64,000 nt of DNA, from NCBI GenBank assembly GCA_009995455.1, contig JAACPJ010000002.1:124001-188000 (forward strand). The letters run 5' to 3'. The stretch comes from a bacterium (GTDB lineage Bacteria; Patescibacteriota; Gracilibacteria; UBA4473). The notes beneath the pieces were generated by a model. That model ran no database searches. It saw only the letters and a program-made list of their open reading frames with translations, and was not told the origin of the DNA. Numbering within the stretch: position 1 is the first letter of the stretch; every line of letters starts with the position of its first letter. The position numbers were made by a program, and so were the translations under genes. Positions 1 to 8,542 of this stretch are shown here, one piece after another.

Positions 1-783
1 TTAGTTCTTCCTTCAATAAGTGCTCTAAGCGCGCAGGAATCGTGCATTCAAATCATTCAACCAGCCGTGAGTCCAAATGGCGTATGCCAAGAGTTTGCGA
101 ACCCTTGTATTGTTCCAAACGATTGGAAATCAGTTCCTAGCTGTGACCTAATAGGAACTTCTGAAAGCCAAAAAACAACTCTTGAAAACAGAATGGATGA
201 TCGTATTGCTAAGATGCGGGCCTACTGGGATAAGAAGAAAGCCGCACAAGAAGCGGAAGAAAAAAAAGTCACCAGTACAAATTTTAACCGGATCGGATCT
301 GGAAGCTTTACCCGTCAAGCGTCAGCCCCACGGCAAGCCACCAGTACGGCGCCTTCTACCGTTGGTATTAGAGCCTTTACGGAGAAAGATTACAGTTCTG
401 ATATTGCCGAACGATACAGCCAACGAGGCGGTTATGAACGTGAAGGTGACACGACGAGTGAAGAACGTCAAGCACGACGCGCATATACACCACCACGAAT
501 TAGTAGTTCAGACGCCGTTCGTGAAGGAAATCTAAATACAACGGTTAACTGGAATGTAATGTCTCGTCAGTTTACAACGAAGAAAAGTTACGGACCAAAT
601 CCTTATACCGTTCGATCTCAATATCTAGCGGATCAAAAAGCTAAAAGAGACGCTTCAAATCAAGAAATTGATGTATACGAAAGAATGATGAGTCGTTCTC
701 GCGTTTACCGAGGCGAAAGAATGGACGGGAATTTAGATGGCTCAAGTTTACTTGAAAAAGGCTTAATTCCGGGTCAAGAGTAG
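1..783 (+). CDS. Secreted protein of unknown function, 5' end outside the window
   Basis: The reading frame is open from base 1, so the GTG at 67 given by the ORF track is probably internal and the true start lies upstream of the window. The first residues (LVLPSISALSAQ) look like the end of a signal peptide with an A-x-A type cleavage site. A short cysteine-containing segment follows (motifs NGVCQEF and NPCIVP, with four cysteines in about 35 residues), somewhat like small Cys-rich domains of secreted proteins. The rest is hydrophilic, rich in Arg, Ser, Gln and Glu, with no recognisable domain or membrane segment, and is probably disordered. It ends with TAG and is followed by an intrinsic terminator. 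I do not recognise a family; export is inferred from the N-terminal remnant only. Confidence 0.6.
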   Translation, partial: LVLPSISALSAQESCIQIIQPAVSPNGVCQEFANPCIVPNDWKSVPSCDLIGTSESQKTTLENRMDDRIAKMRAYWDKKKAAQEAEEKKVTSTNFNRIGSGSFTRQASAPRQATSTAPSTVGIRAFTEKDYSSDIAERYSQRGGYEREGDTTSEERQARRAYTPPRISSSDAVREGNLNTTVNWNVMSRQFTTKKSYGPNPYTVRSQYLADQKAKRDASNQEIDVYERMMSRSRVYRGERMDGNLDGSSLLEKGLIPGQE

Positions 784-809
784 AAAAATTCTTAAATTTA
801 AATCCCATT

Positions 810-848
810 AAAGCCTCAAGAAAATCATCTTGGGGCTTTTTCTTTTTA
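810..848 (+). terminator. Intrinsic terminator after the secreted-protein gene
   Basis: The arms AAAGCCTCAAG and CTTGGGGCTTT form a hairpin followed by a T-rich tract. It lies 27 bases after the stop codon. Confidence 0.8.
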
Positions 849-905
849 CAAACCCTTGCAGGGTTATTTTTTTTAATTAATGTGCGTTAGCTCTGTTTAA
901 ATTAC

Positions 906-990
906 GCGCGAGTGGTGGAATTGGTAGACACGCTGGTCTTAGGAACCAGTGACGAAAGTCGTGAAGGTTCGAGTCCTTTCTCGCGCACCA
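906..990 (+). tRNA. tRNA-Leu (anticodon UAG)
   Basis: An 85-nt class II tRNA. The acceptor arms GCGCGAG and CTCGCGC pair perfectly. The D-arm has the usual TGGTGGAATTGGTAGACACG form. The anticodon stem CTGGT/ACCAG encloses the loop CTTAGGA, giving anticodon UAG. A short variable arm and the T-loop TTCGAGT follow, and the 3' CCA is encoded in the DNA. Confidence 0.97.
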
Positions 991-991
991 T

Positions 992-1038
992 AAAAAAATC
1001 TTTTAAACTTCATTATTGAGGCTTAAAAGATTTTTTTG
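992..1038. terminator. Bidirectional terminator between tRNA-Leu and the convergent gene
   Basis: Long arms AAAAAATCTTTTAA and TTAAAAGATTTTTTT form an A/T-flanked hairpin immediately after the tRNA CCA end. The A-run on one side and T-run on the other suit termination in both directions. Confidence 0.8.
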
Positions 1039-1055
1039 TTATTAAGTTATATTTC

Positions 1056-1607
1056 TTAGGCTTCAAACACTTTCTTCAAATTTTTACGTAAATTCCCCCA
1101 ATCATAAGGAAACTTAAAGTTTTCGTAGGCTCTAATGATAGTCGCTAAACATTCCCACTGGTTTTCGGGGTTATAAAGAAAACAGTTTCCCTGCTCTTGT
1201 TGAACATCAAAACTGGCAAACTCGATTAAAGCATCATCATAAGGCATAATCGGCACCACGCCCTTTCGTGAAAGCTCCTTAATTACTTTTTTATCTGGAC
1301 TGCTCGTAAACAGAACAACCTGCGATTTTTGTACCACTTTGTCTCGATTAGCGGGAATAGACTCAAGTAGCTCGAAATTATCCGGAAACTTTTGAGAAAG
1401 ATCAAAACACTTTTCCTGAGACGCTTGATCGCCTACAGCGAGAACCGAAAAGGTAAAACCAAGATCACATAAAGGTTCAACCGTTTGAAAAAACAGTTCA
1501 GACCTATTCGTTTCGGTTAAGGGGAGAATTACCCCAATGGTAAATTTTTTCTGAACAAACTGAGTTGTCAGTTCTTCTAAGTATTCGGGAGCTGTTTTAG
1601 TTTTCAT
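1056..1607 (-). CDS. GT-B glycosyltransferase-like protein, C-terminal half only
   Basis: A soluble protein of about 183 aa. It resembles the C-terminal Rossmann-like half of GT-B glycosyltransferases of the glycogen/starch-synthase type: an opening beta strand (FTIGVILPL), a central strand with VLFTSSPDKK, then PIMPYDDALIEF, and a closing helix pair near FKFPYDWGNLRKN. The donor-binding half expected of a full enzyme (400 aa or more) is missing, so it may be inactive or regulatory. The ORF track starts at 1658, but a TATAAT box lies inside that extension, so I use the internal ATG at 1607 (MKTKTAPEYLEEL). The gene stands alone and converges on tRNA-Leu. The family call is tentative. Confidence 0.6.
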   Translation of the reverse strand: MKTKTAPEYLEELTTQFVQKKFTIGVILPLTETNRSELFFQTVEPLCDLGFTFSVLAVGDQASQEKCFDLSQKFPDNFELLESIPANRDKVVQKSQVVLFTSSPDKKVIKELSRKGVVPIMPYDDALIEFASFDVQQEQGNCFLYNPENQWECLATIIRAYENFKFPYDWGNLRKNLKKVFEA

Positions 1608-1625
1608 GTTTAAGTGAATCTGACT

Positions 1626-1631
1626 ATTATA
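1626..1631 (-). promoter_or_regulatory. -10 box deciding the start of the glycosyltransferase-like gene
   Basis: On the minus strand the sequence reads GGTATAATAG, with the TATAAT ending 18 bases before the ATG at 1607. Its position inside the longer ORF favours the internal start. Confidence 0.55.
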
Positions 1632-1700
1632 CCAAAAAATAAAGGCTAAGTCGATCATTAAGAATTGCCGAAATCACTAAAAAGTTAAAATATAGTAAAA

Positions 1701-2633
1701 ATGAAAAACTTCCTTCTCATAGACGGATTCGCCATGATGTTTCGAAGTTATTACGCGGTTCGGTTCGCCCCTCAACATGAAGGCAAGAATATTAATGCGG
1801 TTTACGGGTGCGCTACGACTATTATGCAAGCCTTAGAACAGTTTAAACCTGAAAAAGTGCTAGTGGCCTTTGATGCTCCCGAAAAGACCTTCAGACACGA
1901 ATTAGACCCAGAATATAAAGCCCAAAGAACCGCCGCCCCAGATGAATTTATTGCCCAAATTGATCTGGTTAAAGAACTCATTGAAGCCTTTAATATCCCT
2001 CTTTTTATCCACCCAGGGTTTGAAGCCGATGATATTATTGGCACTTTGGCGACACAAGCCACCGACTATAAAAGCTATATTCTGAGTGGAGATTTAGACT
2101 TTTTGCAGTTAGTGAATGATAGAATTACGCTGGCTCGCTTTAATGGAAAGGGGCCTGAGTTGTTTGATGCTCAGGCCACAGAAGCGAAACTTGGTATTCC
2201 ACCAAACCAAGTCATAGACTATAAAGCGATGTGTGGTGATAGCTCAGATAATTACAAAGGAATCCCAGGACTTGGCCCTAAAGGAGCGGTCAAGCTACTC
2301 AAAGATTTTAACAATATTGAAGGCATCTATGCCAATTTAGGCCAATTACCAGCCGCACAAAAAGCAAAATTCGAAGAACACCGAGACTATTTAATGCACT
2401 GCCAACATTTGGCGAAAATCGAACAAAATGTGCCGCTAGATTTTACCCCTCAAACAATTCCAAATTATGAATTTGATAGTGATTCCTTGGAGTATTTTTT
2501 CCGAACCGTCGGATTTAATAGTTTGCTCAATCGGATGCAGAATTTGAACCATAAAAGTGATCAAGATATTTTTCCAGAACAAGAAAATGAATCAAAAAAT
2601 GATGATTCAAATCAACAATTAAACCTATTTTAA
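1701..2633 (+). CDS. Stand-alone 5'-3' exonuclease / flap endonuclease (PolA N-domain type)
   Basis: A 310-aa structure-specific nuclease of the FEN/PIN-like superfamily, the free-standing equivalent of the 5'-nuclease domain of DNA polymerase I, which removes RNA primers and flaps. Metal-binding acidic clusters are all visible: LLIDGFAMMFRSYY at the N-terminus, VAFDAPEKTFRHE, GFEADDIIGTLA, ILSGDLDFLQL, and the helix-hairpin-helix region CGDSSDNYKGIPGLGPKGA. There is no polymerase domain. After the nuclease fold a hydrophilic tail ends in QQLNLF, which fits the bacterial sliding-clamp-binding pentapeptide QLxLF. A TATAGT box lies 4 bases and a TAAAAT 9 bases before the ATG, so the message probably has little or no leader. 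It precedes ftsA, separated by 337 bases. Confidence 0.93.
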   Translation: MKNFLLIDGFAMMFRSYYAVRFAPQHEGKNINAVYGCATTIMQALEQFKPEKVLVAFDAPEKTFRHELDPEYKAQRTAAPDEFIAQIDLVKELIEAFNIPLFIHPGFEADDIIGTLATQATDYKSYILSGDLDFLQLVNDRITLARFNGKGPELFDAQATEAKLGIPPNQVIDYKAMCGDSSDNYKGIPGLGPKGAVKLLKDFNNIEGIYANLGQLPAAQKAKFEEHRDYLMHCQHLAKIEQNVPLDFTPQTIPNYEFDSDSLEYFFRTVGFNSLLNRMQNLNHKSDQDIFPEQENESKNDDSNQQLNLF

Positions 2634-2636
2634 AAA

Positions 2637-2708
2637 TTTTAAGCGTTTAATTTCAGTCCTGATTTTAGTGAAGATTACCCTCTAAAAACCTCTAAAAGAC
2701 GCTTAAAA
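2637..2708. repeat. Long-loop inverted repeat after the 5'-nuclease gene
   Basis: The arms TTTTAAGCGT (2637-2646) and ACGCTTAAAA (2699-2708) are perfect 10-bp complements separated by 52 bases. No T-run follows, so this is not a clear terminator. Its role is unknown. Confidence 0.4.
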
Positions 2709-2766
2709 CAGACCTTGAGCACAAATTTTGTTATATAAACTTTTTTATTTTGAACAGCTTTTTGAA

Positions 2767-2822
2767 AGAGCCCTTATGAGCAAACGAATTTTATGGATAA
2801 AATTTCGGTTCATAAGCGCTCT
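2767..2822. repeat. Inverted repeat upstream of ftsA
   Basis: The arms AGAGCCCTTATGA (2767-2779) and TCATAAGCGCTCT (2810-2822) pair at 12 of 13 positions around a 30-base loop. The element lies about 150 bases before the ftsA start in an otherwise gene-free 337-base gap (2634-2970). It could be an RNA hairpin in the ftsA leader or a protein-binding site; I cannot tell which. Confidence 0.45.
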
Positions 2823-2970
2823 GAAAGAAAAAAACATTTGCACAAGAAATCTTATTTTGGTACGGTTTTTCAGCTTTACGTAAGGGATTTTCCCCAAAAA
2901 ATCAGAGCGTAAATTCCCCCAAAATTGTATTAAAAAGAAACATTTAAAAACCTACCCAGGATTTATTCGC

Positions 2971-4203
2971 ATGGCTAATCAAAAAACAATCGTCGGTCTT
3001 GATATCGGCTCTTCAAAAATACGGGTTATAGTCGCTACCGTAGAAGACAAAAAGAATACGGTTAATGTTATTGGAGTTGGTGTGTCGCCCTCTAATGGGA
3101 TTCGTCGAGGAATGATTACCGATATTGATGAAGCGACTTCTAATATTACGGCCGCTTTAGATGATGCCGAACGAATGTCGGGTGAACCCATTCACCGAGT
3201 ATTTGTAGGAGCCTCTGGAACGCATATTGAAACCTATGACTCAAAAGGAGTTATTGCTATCAGTGGTCAAAACGCTGAAATTACCGAAGACGATGTTGAC
3301 CGAGTACTTGAAGCGGCTCAAGCGGTTTCACTACCTGCAAATCGAGAAATTTTGCGAGTCATTCCAAAAAGCTTCTCGGTTGATTCTCATAAAAGCGTTA
3401 AATACCCAGTTGGCATGACCGGGATTCGTTTAGAAGTTGAAGCCCATATTATTACGGGCCAAGTTTCAGCGATTAAAAATATTGATAAGTGTTTGTATCA
3501 AACTGGAGTTGATCCACAAGAAATTGTTCCTTCCGTGCTCGCTTGTGCTGAATCGGTGTTAAACCGAAAGCAAAAAGAGCTCGGTTCAGTGTTAATCGAA
3601 ATTGGTTCAAGTTGTACGAACATTGCTGTATTTGAAGAAGGCTCAGTTATCTACTCGGCCGTCGTTCCGGTTGGGGGTGAGCACGTAACCAACGATTTAG
3701 CCATCGGTTTACGATGTAGCATTGAAACCGCCGAAAAAGTTAAAATTGAATACGGAACTTGTATTCCAAAAGATATAAGCGAACGAGAAGAAATAGATTT
3801 ATCTCAAATCTCTAAAACAGACAGCCATGCGGTTTCAAAAAACCAAGCGGCTAAAATTATCGAAGCTAGGTACCACGAAATCTTTTTGATGTGTCGTGAT
3901 GAACTTTCTCGTATTGGCCGAGACGGTATGTTACCCGCTGGAGCGATTTTGTGTGGCGGCGCGGTAAAAATGCCTGGAACCATTGATTTAGCCCGAGAAA
4001 CTTTGCAACTTCCAGTACAGATGGGCTTCCCACAAGATATTGAAGGAATTGTAGACCGAATTGACGATCCGAGTTTTGCGCACATCGTTGGTTTAGTGCA
4101 CTTTGGGCACCGTTTTGGGGCGACGCCTTCTATGTTTGATTTCAACTTTGGCCGTATTGGTGAAAGTACCTGGAAATGGCTCAAAGGCTTACTGCCCCAA
4201 TAA
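2971..4203 (+). CDS. ftsA: Cell division protein FtsA
   Basis: A 410-aa actin-fold ATPase that tethers FtsZ filaments to the inner face of the membrane and recruits the divisome. The first phosphate-binding loop is VGLDIGSSKIRVIVA at the N-terminus, the second is VLIEIGSSCTNIAVFEEG near the middle, and the SHS2/1C subdomain lies between them. The late motif GAILCGGAVKMPG fits the adenosine-binding strand. The C-terminus (STWKWLKGLLPQ) is a short amphipathic helix of the kind that anchors FtsA in the membrane. Length matches the family. It is followed 39 bases later by ftsZ, the usual pairing. No Shine-Dalgarno sequence precedes the ATG. Confidence 0.97.
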   Translation: MANQKTIVGLDIGSSKIRVIVATVEDKKNTVNVIGVGVSPSNGIRRGMITDIDEATSNITAALDDAERMSGEPIHRVFVGASGTHIETYDSKGVIAISGQNAEITEDDVDRVLEAAQAVSLPANREILRVIPKSFSVDSHKSVKYPVGMTGIRLEVEAHIITGQVSAIKNIDKCLYQTGVDPQEIVPSVLACAESVLNRKQKELGSVLIEIGSSCTNIAVFEEGSVIYSAVVPVGGEHVTNDLAIGLRCSIETAEKVKIEYGTCIPKDISEREEIDLSQISKTDSHAVSKNQAAKIIEARYHEIFLMCRDELSRIGRDGMLPAGAILCGGAVKMPGTIDLARETLQLPVQMGFPQDIEGIVDRIDDPSFAHIVGLVHFGHRFGATPSMFDFNFGRIGESTWKWLKGLLPQ

Positions 4204-4242
4204 TTAAAATAACCCACTAAATTTCATAACTACTTACTTCCG

Positions 4243-5409
4243 ATGAAAGACCTTTTACAATCTGCTATGGCTCAAACACAATCTGATAAAAAAAGCATTC
4301 AGGCTAAAGACCGACAACCACAACCTGGTTCGGCTAATAATATTCCTGACGTAGCTCCTATCGCTAACATTAAAGTTGTTGGTGTCGGAGGCGGCGGATC
4401 GAATGCGGTTAACCGAATGGCGAGCGCTGACTTTGCGAATGTTGAGTTCATTGCCGTTAACACGGATGCGCAAGCTTTGTATCACTCTAAAGCGGAACAC
4501 AAAATTCACATCGGACGTGAAGCCACTCGAGGTTTAGGCGCTGGGGCAAATCCAGAAATCGGAAAAACAGCCGCCGAAGAATCGATTGAAGAACTCAAAT
4601 CAGCTTTAAAAGGCGCTGATATGGTGTTTGTAACCTGTGGTTTAGGAGGTGGAACCGGAACGGGAGCCGCTCCGGTAGTTGCCAGTGTTTGTAAAGAATT
4701 AGGGGCTTTAACGGTTGGAGTCGTAACTCGACCTTTCTCGTTTGAAGGACAAAATCGAGCTAAAAAAGCCGATGAAGGTTATGAAGAACTTAAAAACAAT
4801 GTTGATACGTTGATCACCATTCCAAATGATAGAATTCTTTCTATTATCGATCGAAAAACTCCGTTAACAGATGCTTTCTCTGTAGTGGATGAAGTACTGC
4901 GACAAGGGGTACAAGGAATTGCCGATTTAATTACGCTTCACGGCCTGATCAATGTGGATTTCGCTGATGTTAAATCAATTATGATGAACGCGGGAACCGC
5001 CCTAATGGGAATTGGGTATGGTGCGGGTGAAGATCGAGCTATGGCTGCGGCAAAAGCCGCCATTGAATCACCACTACTCGAACAATCAATTGGGGGAGCG
5101 AAAGGAATTTTATTCAACGTTACGGGTGGAACCGATCTTTCAATGTATGAAATTGACGAAGCCGCTAAAGTTATTACGGAAGCCGCTGACCCAGACGCCA
5201 ATATTATTTTCGGAGCGGTAATTAATGAAAACTACAATGGTGAAATTAAAATCACCGTGATTGCGACTGGTTTTGCGCCTGAAGGACGTAAGAAACCAGG
5301 ACACGCTCAATTGATGCGCAAAGCCTTCTCTATGCCAGGTGAAAACCCACCAAAAGAAGATGGCAACGATTTAGATACTCCAGCATTCCTCCGCAACAAA
5401 ATGCGTTAA
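4243..5409 (+). CDS. ftsZ: Cell division GTPase FtsZ
   Basis: A 388-aa tubulin homologue that polymerises into the Z-ring. After a roughly 40-residue Gln/Ser-rich N-terminal extension come [26 protein letters not shown], and the tubulin signature [13 protein letters not shown], then the T7 loop region with [11 protein letters not shown]. The C-terminal peptide [11 protein letters not shown] matches the conserved tail that binds FtsA and other partners. It forms a likely operon with ftsA and is closed by a GC-rich terminator. The N-terminal extension is slightly longer than in model bacteria; a later start (MAQTQSDKK) is possible. Confidence 0.98.
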   Translation: MKDLLQSAMAQTQSDKKSIQAKDRQPQPGSANNIPDVAPIANIKVVGVGGGGSNAVNRMASADFANVEFIAVNTDAQALYHSKAEHKIHIGREATRGLGAGANPEIGKTAAEESIEELKSALKGADMVFVTCGLGGGTGTGAAPVVASVCKELGALTVGVVTRPFSFEGQNRAKKADEGYEELKNNVDTLITIPNDRILSIIDRKTPLTDAFSVVDEVLRQGVQGIADLITLHGLINVDFADVKSIMMNAGTALMGIGYGAGEDRAMAAAKAAIESPLLEQSIGGAKGILFNVTGGTDLSMYEIDEAAKVITEAADPDANIIFGAVINENYNGEIKITVIATGFAPEGRKKPGHAQLMRKAFSMPGENPPKEDGNDLDTPAFLRNKMR

Positions 5410-5442
5410 TATTTTGACCCACAAAATATCTAGAAGTTAAGT

Positions 5443-5468
5443 AAAACCCCGCAACTGCGGGGTTTTTT
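5443..5468 (+). terminator. Intrinsic terminator after ftsZ
   Basis: The hairpin AAAACCCCGC-AACT-GCGGGGTTTT is followed by more T residues, 34 bases after the ftsZ stop codon. The A-run on the other side may also serve the convergent CDF gene. Confidence 0.92.
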
Positions 5469-5479
5469 ATGAACTCAAT

Positions 5480-6349
5480 TTAATCCTTCGGCTCCACGTG
5501 AATAATCACAGAACCAAGTTCTGGCATTTGCTCGTGTAAATAATCTTGCAGATTATGCGCAATATCATGTCCAGCACGCACGGTAATATCCCCATCAACA
5601 ATCAGGTGCAAATCAACTTGGTATTTCATCCCCGCTTTGCGAATAAAACACTTTTCGGTGTCCACCACCCCCTTAACCTTTAAAGCGGCGCTTCTGATAT
5701 CATCGATCATATCCTCATACAGATGTTCATCCATTATCTCCCCCAACGCCGGGCGTAATAATTTAAAGCTGTTGTAAACGATAATTCCAGAGGCCAGTAA
5801 GGCGGCATAGTCATCCATCATTTCATAGCCTTCTCCTAAAACCAGCGCTGCCACAATCCCGATAAATGCCAGTAAAGACGTAATGGCGTCACTACGATGA
5901 TGCCACGCTTCGGCCAGTAAAACGGTGCTATGGGTCGTTATGCTTTTTCGCTTGAGCCACTGAAAACACCCTTCTTTCCAAAAAATAATGGCCGCTAAAA
6001 TCCAGAGTGTCCAGGCTTTTGGCCCTGGCCCAGGATGTAAAATATTTTGGATACTACCGTATGCAATGATGCCCGCGGAAAACACCAAAAACAAAACCAC
6101 AACAAAGGCGAGTAAAGGCTCAATTTTTCCGTGGCCATAAGGGTGATTTTTATCGGCTGGCTTCGCCGCAAACTCCAAACCAACGAGCATCAATATAGAG
6201 CTAAACACATCAACCGTTGATTCTATCGCGTCGGCAATTAAAGCGTACGAGTTCCCTAAAATTCCAGCCGTAAACTTAATGATCGCGAGGAAAAAATTAC
6301 TCACTAAACTGAGTAAAATGGTTTTTCGGGCGATTATTTGGTGTGGCAT
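5480..6349 (-). CDS. Cation diffusion facilitator (FieF/ZitB-type divalent metal exporter)
   Basis: A 289-aa inner-membrane protein of the CDF family, which exports Zn2+, Fe2+ or similar ions in exchange for protons. About six membrane segments fill the first 200 residues. The metal-site signatures are DAIESTVD in the second segment region and HHRSDAITS in the fifth. The short His-rich loop NHPYGHGKIEP follows the second segment, as usual. The cytoplasmic C-terminal ferredoxin-like domain contains VDLHLIVDGDITVRAGHDI and ends VIIHVEPKD. Length is typical. The metal cannot be assigned from sequence alone. It converges on ftsZ across the shared terminator. Confidence 0.93.
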   Translation of the reverse strand: MPHQIIARKTILLSLVSNFFLAIIKFTAGILGNSYALIADAIESTVDVFSSILMLVGLEFAAKPADKNHPYGHGKIEPLLAFVVVLFLVFSAGIIAYGSIQNILHPGPGPKAWTLWILAAIIFWKEGCFQWLKRKSITTHSTVLLAEAWHHRSDAITSLLAFIGIVAALVLGEGYEMMDDYAALLASGIIVYNSFKLLRPALGEIMDEHLYEDMIDDIRSAALKVKGVVDTEKCFIRKAGMKYQVDLHLIVDGDITVRAGHDIAHNLQDYLHEQMPELGSVIIHVEPKD

Positions 6350-6466
6350 TGGTACGATCTTGGCAAAATCTGTCGGAAATAGCTTAGAACCCTTAGAGAG
6401 AATAAAAAACTAAAATAGTATTTTTTGTAATTGGTTTTAAGCCGAGCAACCTCTAAAATAATATTG

Positions 6467-7543
6467 ATGACTAAGTCAGAGTTTCAACAAATTTTAGCAA
6501 CCCTCGAAAAACAATGGCATGATTTGTGCGGTAAGCTTGATTTAGCAAAACTAAAACTTGAAGTGACGGCGCTTCAAGAAAAAATTAATCAGCCCGGGTT
6601 TTGGGATAATCCAGATGAAGCGCAAAAAATTTCTCAACAGGCATCGCAAAAAGAAACTCAATTGAACCGCTGGCAAAACTTGGGCGATAATCTCAGAGAC
6701 TTTTCAGACATGGCCGATTCAGCATTAGAGGCCGAATTGAACGAGTTTGTACCTGAACTTGAAGTACTACAAAAACAGCTCAAAGACATTCGAACTGAAA
6801 CCTTACTCGACGGTGAATACGATGATCATAATGCGATTGTAACGCTTCAAGTGGGAAATGGCGGACAAGACGCTGAAGATTTTTGTAAGATGCTACAGCG
6901 CATGTATTTACGCTGGGCCGAAAGCCAAGATTACAAAGCCGCCATTTTAGAAGAATCTAGATCTGATGATGGTTTACGTTCTTGCCAACTCAGTATATCT
7001 GGGCCGATGGCTTATGGGTTTTTACGCAGTGAACATGGGGTTCATCGCCTCATTCGTCTCTCCCCTTTTAACGCTAAAAGTTTACGCCAAACGTCGTTTG
7101 CAAGGGTTGAAGTGATTCCTGAAATTGAAAGTGAAACCGAACTCACTATCGACCCAAACGATTTACGCATTGATGTTTTTCGGAGTGGCGGCGCTGGTGG
7201 ACAATCGGTTAACACCACCGATAGTGCGGTGCGCATAACCTACCTGCCCCTGAATTTAGTCGTCACGTGCCAAAACGAAAAATCTCAACACCAAAATAAA
7301 GACTCCGCCTTGAAAGTTTTAAGGTCTCGTTTAGCACAATTAAAAGCTGAACAACAAGCGGCTGAACTAAATCAATTACGGGGTGATATGCTGGAAAACT
7401 CTTTTGGTTCTCAAATTAGAACCTACACCTTGCAGCCCTATAAGTTAGTGAAAGACCATCGCACCGATTACGAAGAAAACCAACCCGACCGTGTTTTTGA
7501 TGGAAATCTAAAAGGGTTTATTGAAAGTTATTTAGGGCAATAG
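6467..7543 (+). CDS. prfB: Peptide chain release factor 2
   Basis: RF2 recognises UGA and UAA stop codons and triggers peptide release. The codon-recognition tripeptide SPF is at residues 199-201, and the peptidyl-transferase motif GGQ (in SGGAGGQSVNTTDS) is at 244-246. The usual N-terminal coiled region with PGFWDNPDEAQKI is present. I start at the ATG at 6467 (MTKSEFQQ); the ORF track's extension to 6431 has no support in the family. The frame is continuous, so the autoregulatory +1 frameshift found in many prfB genes is absent here. Its presence shows that UGA is a genuine stop in this organism. Confidence 0.96.
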   Translation: MTKSEFQQILATLEKQWHDLCGKLDLAKLKLEVTALQEKINQPGFWDNPDEAQKISQQASQKETQLNRWQNLGDNLRDFSDMADSALEAELNEFVPELEVLQKQLKDIRTETLLDGEYDDHNAIVTLQVGNGGQDAEDFCKMLQRMYLRWAESQDYKAAILEESRSDDGLRSCQLSISGPMAYGFLRSEHGVHRLIRLSPFNAKSLRQTSFARVEVIPEIESETELTIDPNDLRIDVFRSGGAGGQSVNTTDSAVRITYLPLNLVVTCQNEKSQHQNKDSALKVLRSRLAQLKAEQQAAELNQLRGDMLENSFGSQIRTYTLQPYKLVKDHRTDYEENQPDRVFDGNLKGFIESYLGQ

Positions 7544-7591
7544 TTGAAAAATTATTCTGCTCATCTAGTCTGCCGCATGAATAAAAAATAA

Positions 7592-8542
7592 ATGGAAATT
7601 CTAATTTGGCTCGCGGCGTTAATTGGTTCTCTGACCTTGCTGGTTTTTTCGGCTGATTATTTTACCAAAGCAGCGGAGCGCATTGGTTTATTTTTTGGGC
7701 TTTCGAGCTTTATTGTCGGCGCCACGATTGTGTCTGTAGGAAGTTCGATGCCTGAACTCGCCACTTCCATCATTGGGGTTTTAAACGGTGTGCATGATTT
7801 TCCTATTAGTAATGCGATTGGTTCCAATATAGCCAATTGTTTATTGGTGGGGGGAATTTGCGCGATTATTGTGAAAACCCTAAAAGTAGAACAAAAATTG
7901 GTCGATGTGGACCTGCCGTTCTTTTTTTTGTCGTCCGCTTTATTTATTTTGTTGGTATTAGACAAAGAAATTAGCCGAGCCGATGCGACAATAATGTTGC
8001 TCCTGCTGATTGTGTTTATGGTTTACACCGTTATGGAAACGGGGAAAAACAAAATTGTGACTTTTGTAGAAGAGAAGATGAAAAAGCGACCAAAACTTAA
8101 ATTACTGGACGCCGTATATTTAATTGGAGGAACGATTGGTATCTATTTTAGTGCCGATTTCACCATTCGATCCGTCACTGAGTTAGCGACTATTCTTAAT
8201 ATTAGCAGTTCTATTGTGGCCATGCTTGCCGTAGCGGTGGGGACCAGCTTACCAGAATTAGTGGTCTCGGTTCGAGCCGCCATAGCGGGTAAACACTCCA
8301 TTGCAATGGGTAATATTTTTGGATCTAACACCTTTAATATTTTAGCCGTTACGGGTATTCCTGCCTTTTTTGGGAAAGTCGTTATTAGCGATGAAGCCTG
8401 GCTGATTGGGATTCCTTTTTTAATTGTGACTACGCTGGCCTTTATATTTGTAACAACCGACGACCGCATTCAAAAATGGGAAGGGATGGCCTTACTGGTT
8501 TTGTACGTAGCGTTTGTAGGAACTTTAACTGGACTCATTTAA
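7592..8542 (+). CDS. CaCA-family calcium/sodium (cation/proton) antiporter, YrbG-like
   Basis: A 316-aa membrane protein with ten or so hydrophobic segments and the two inverted alpha-repeats that define the calcium/cation antiporter superfamily. The first repeat contains VGSSMPELATSI and AIGSNIANCLL, and the second GTSLPELVVSVRAA and NIFGSNTFNIL. The paired acidic residues in the two PEL motifs bind the transported cation. A short charged central loop (KKRPKLKLL) separates the halves. It probably expels Ca2+ using a Na+ or H+ gradient. The stop codon overlaps that of the convergent yebC by a few bases, so there is no space for a terminator between them. Confidence 0.94.
   Translation: MEILIWLAALIGSLTLLVFSADYFTKAAERIGLFFGLSSFIVGATIVSVGSSMPELATSIIGVLNGVHDFPISNAIGSNIANCLLVGGICAIIVKTLKVEQKLVDVDLPFFFLSSALFILLVLDKEISRADATIMLLLLIVFMVYTVMETGKNKIVTFVEEKMKKRPKLKLLDAVYLIGGTIGIYFSADFTIRSVTELATILNISSSIVAMLAVAVGTSLPELVVSVRAAIAGKHSIAMGNIFGSNTFNILAVTGIPAFFGKVVISDEAWLIGIPFLIVTTLAFIFVTTDDRIQKWEGMALLVLYVAFVGTLTGLI

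Noticed and set aside
6431-6600. Programmed frameshift in prfB
   Set aside because: The frame is continuous from MTKSEFQQ through GGQ and there is no in-frame UGA near codon 25.
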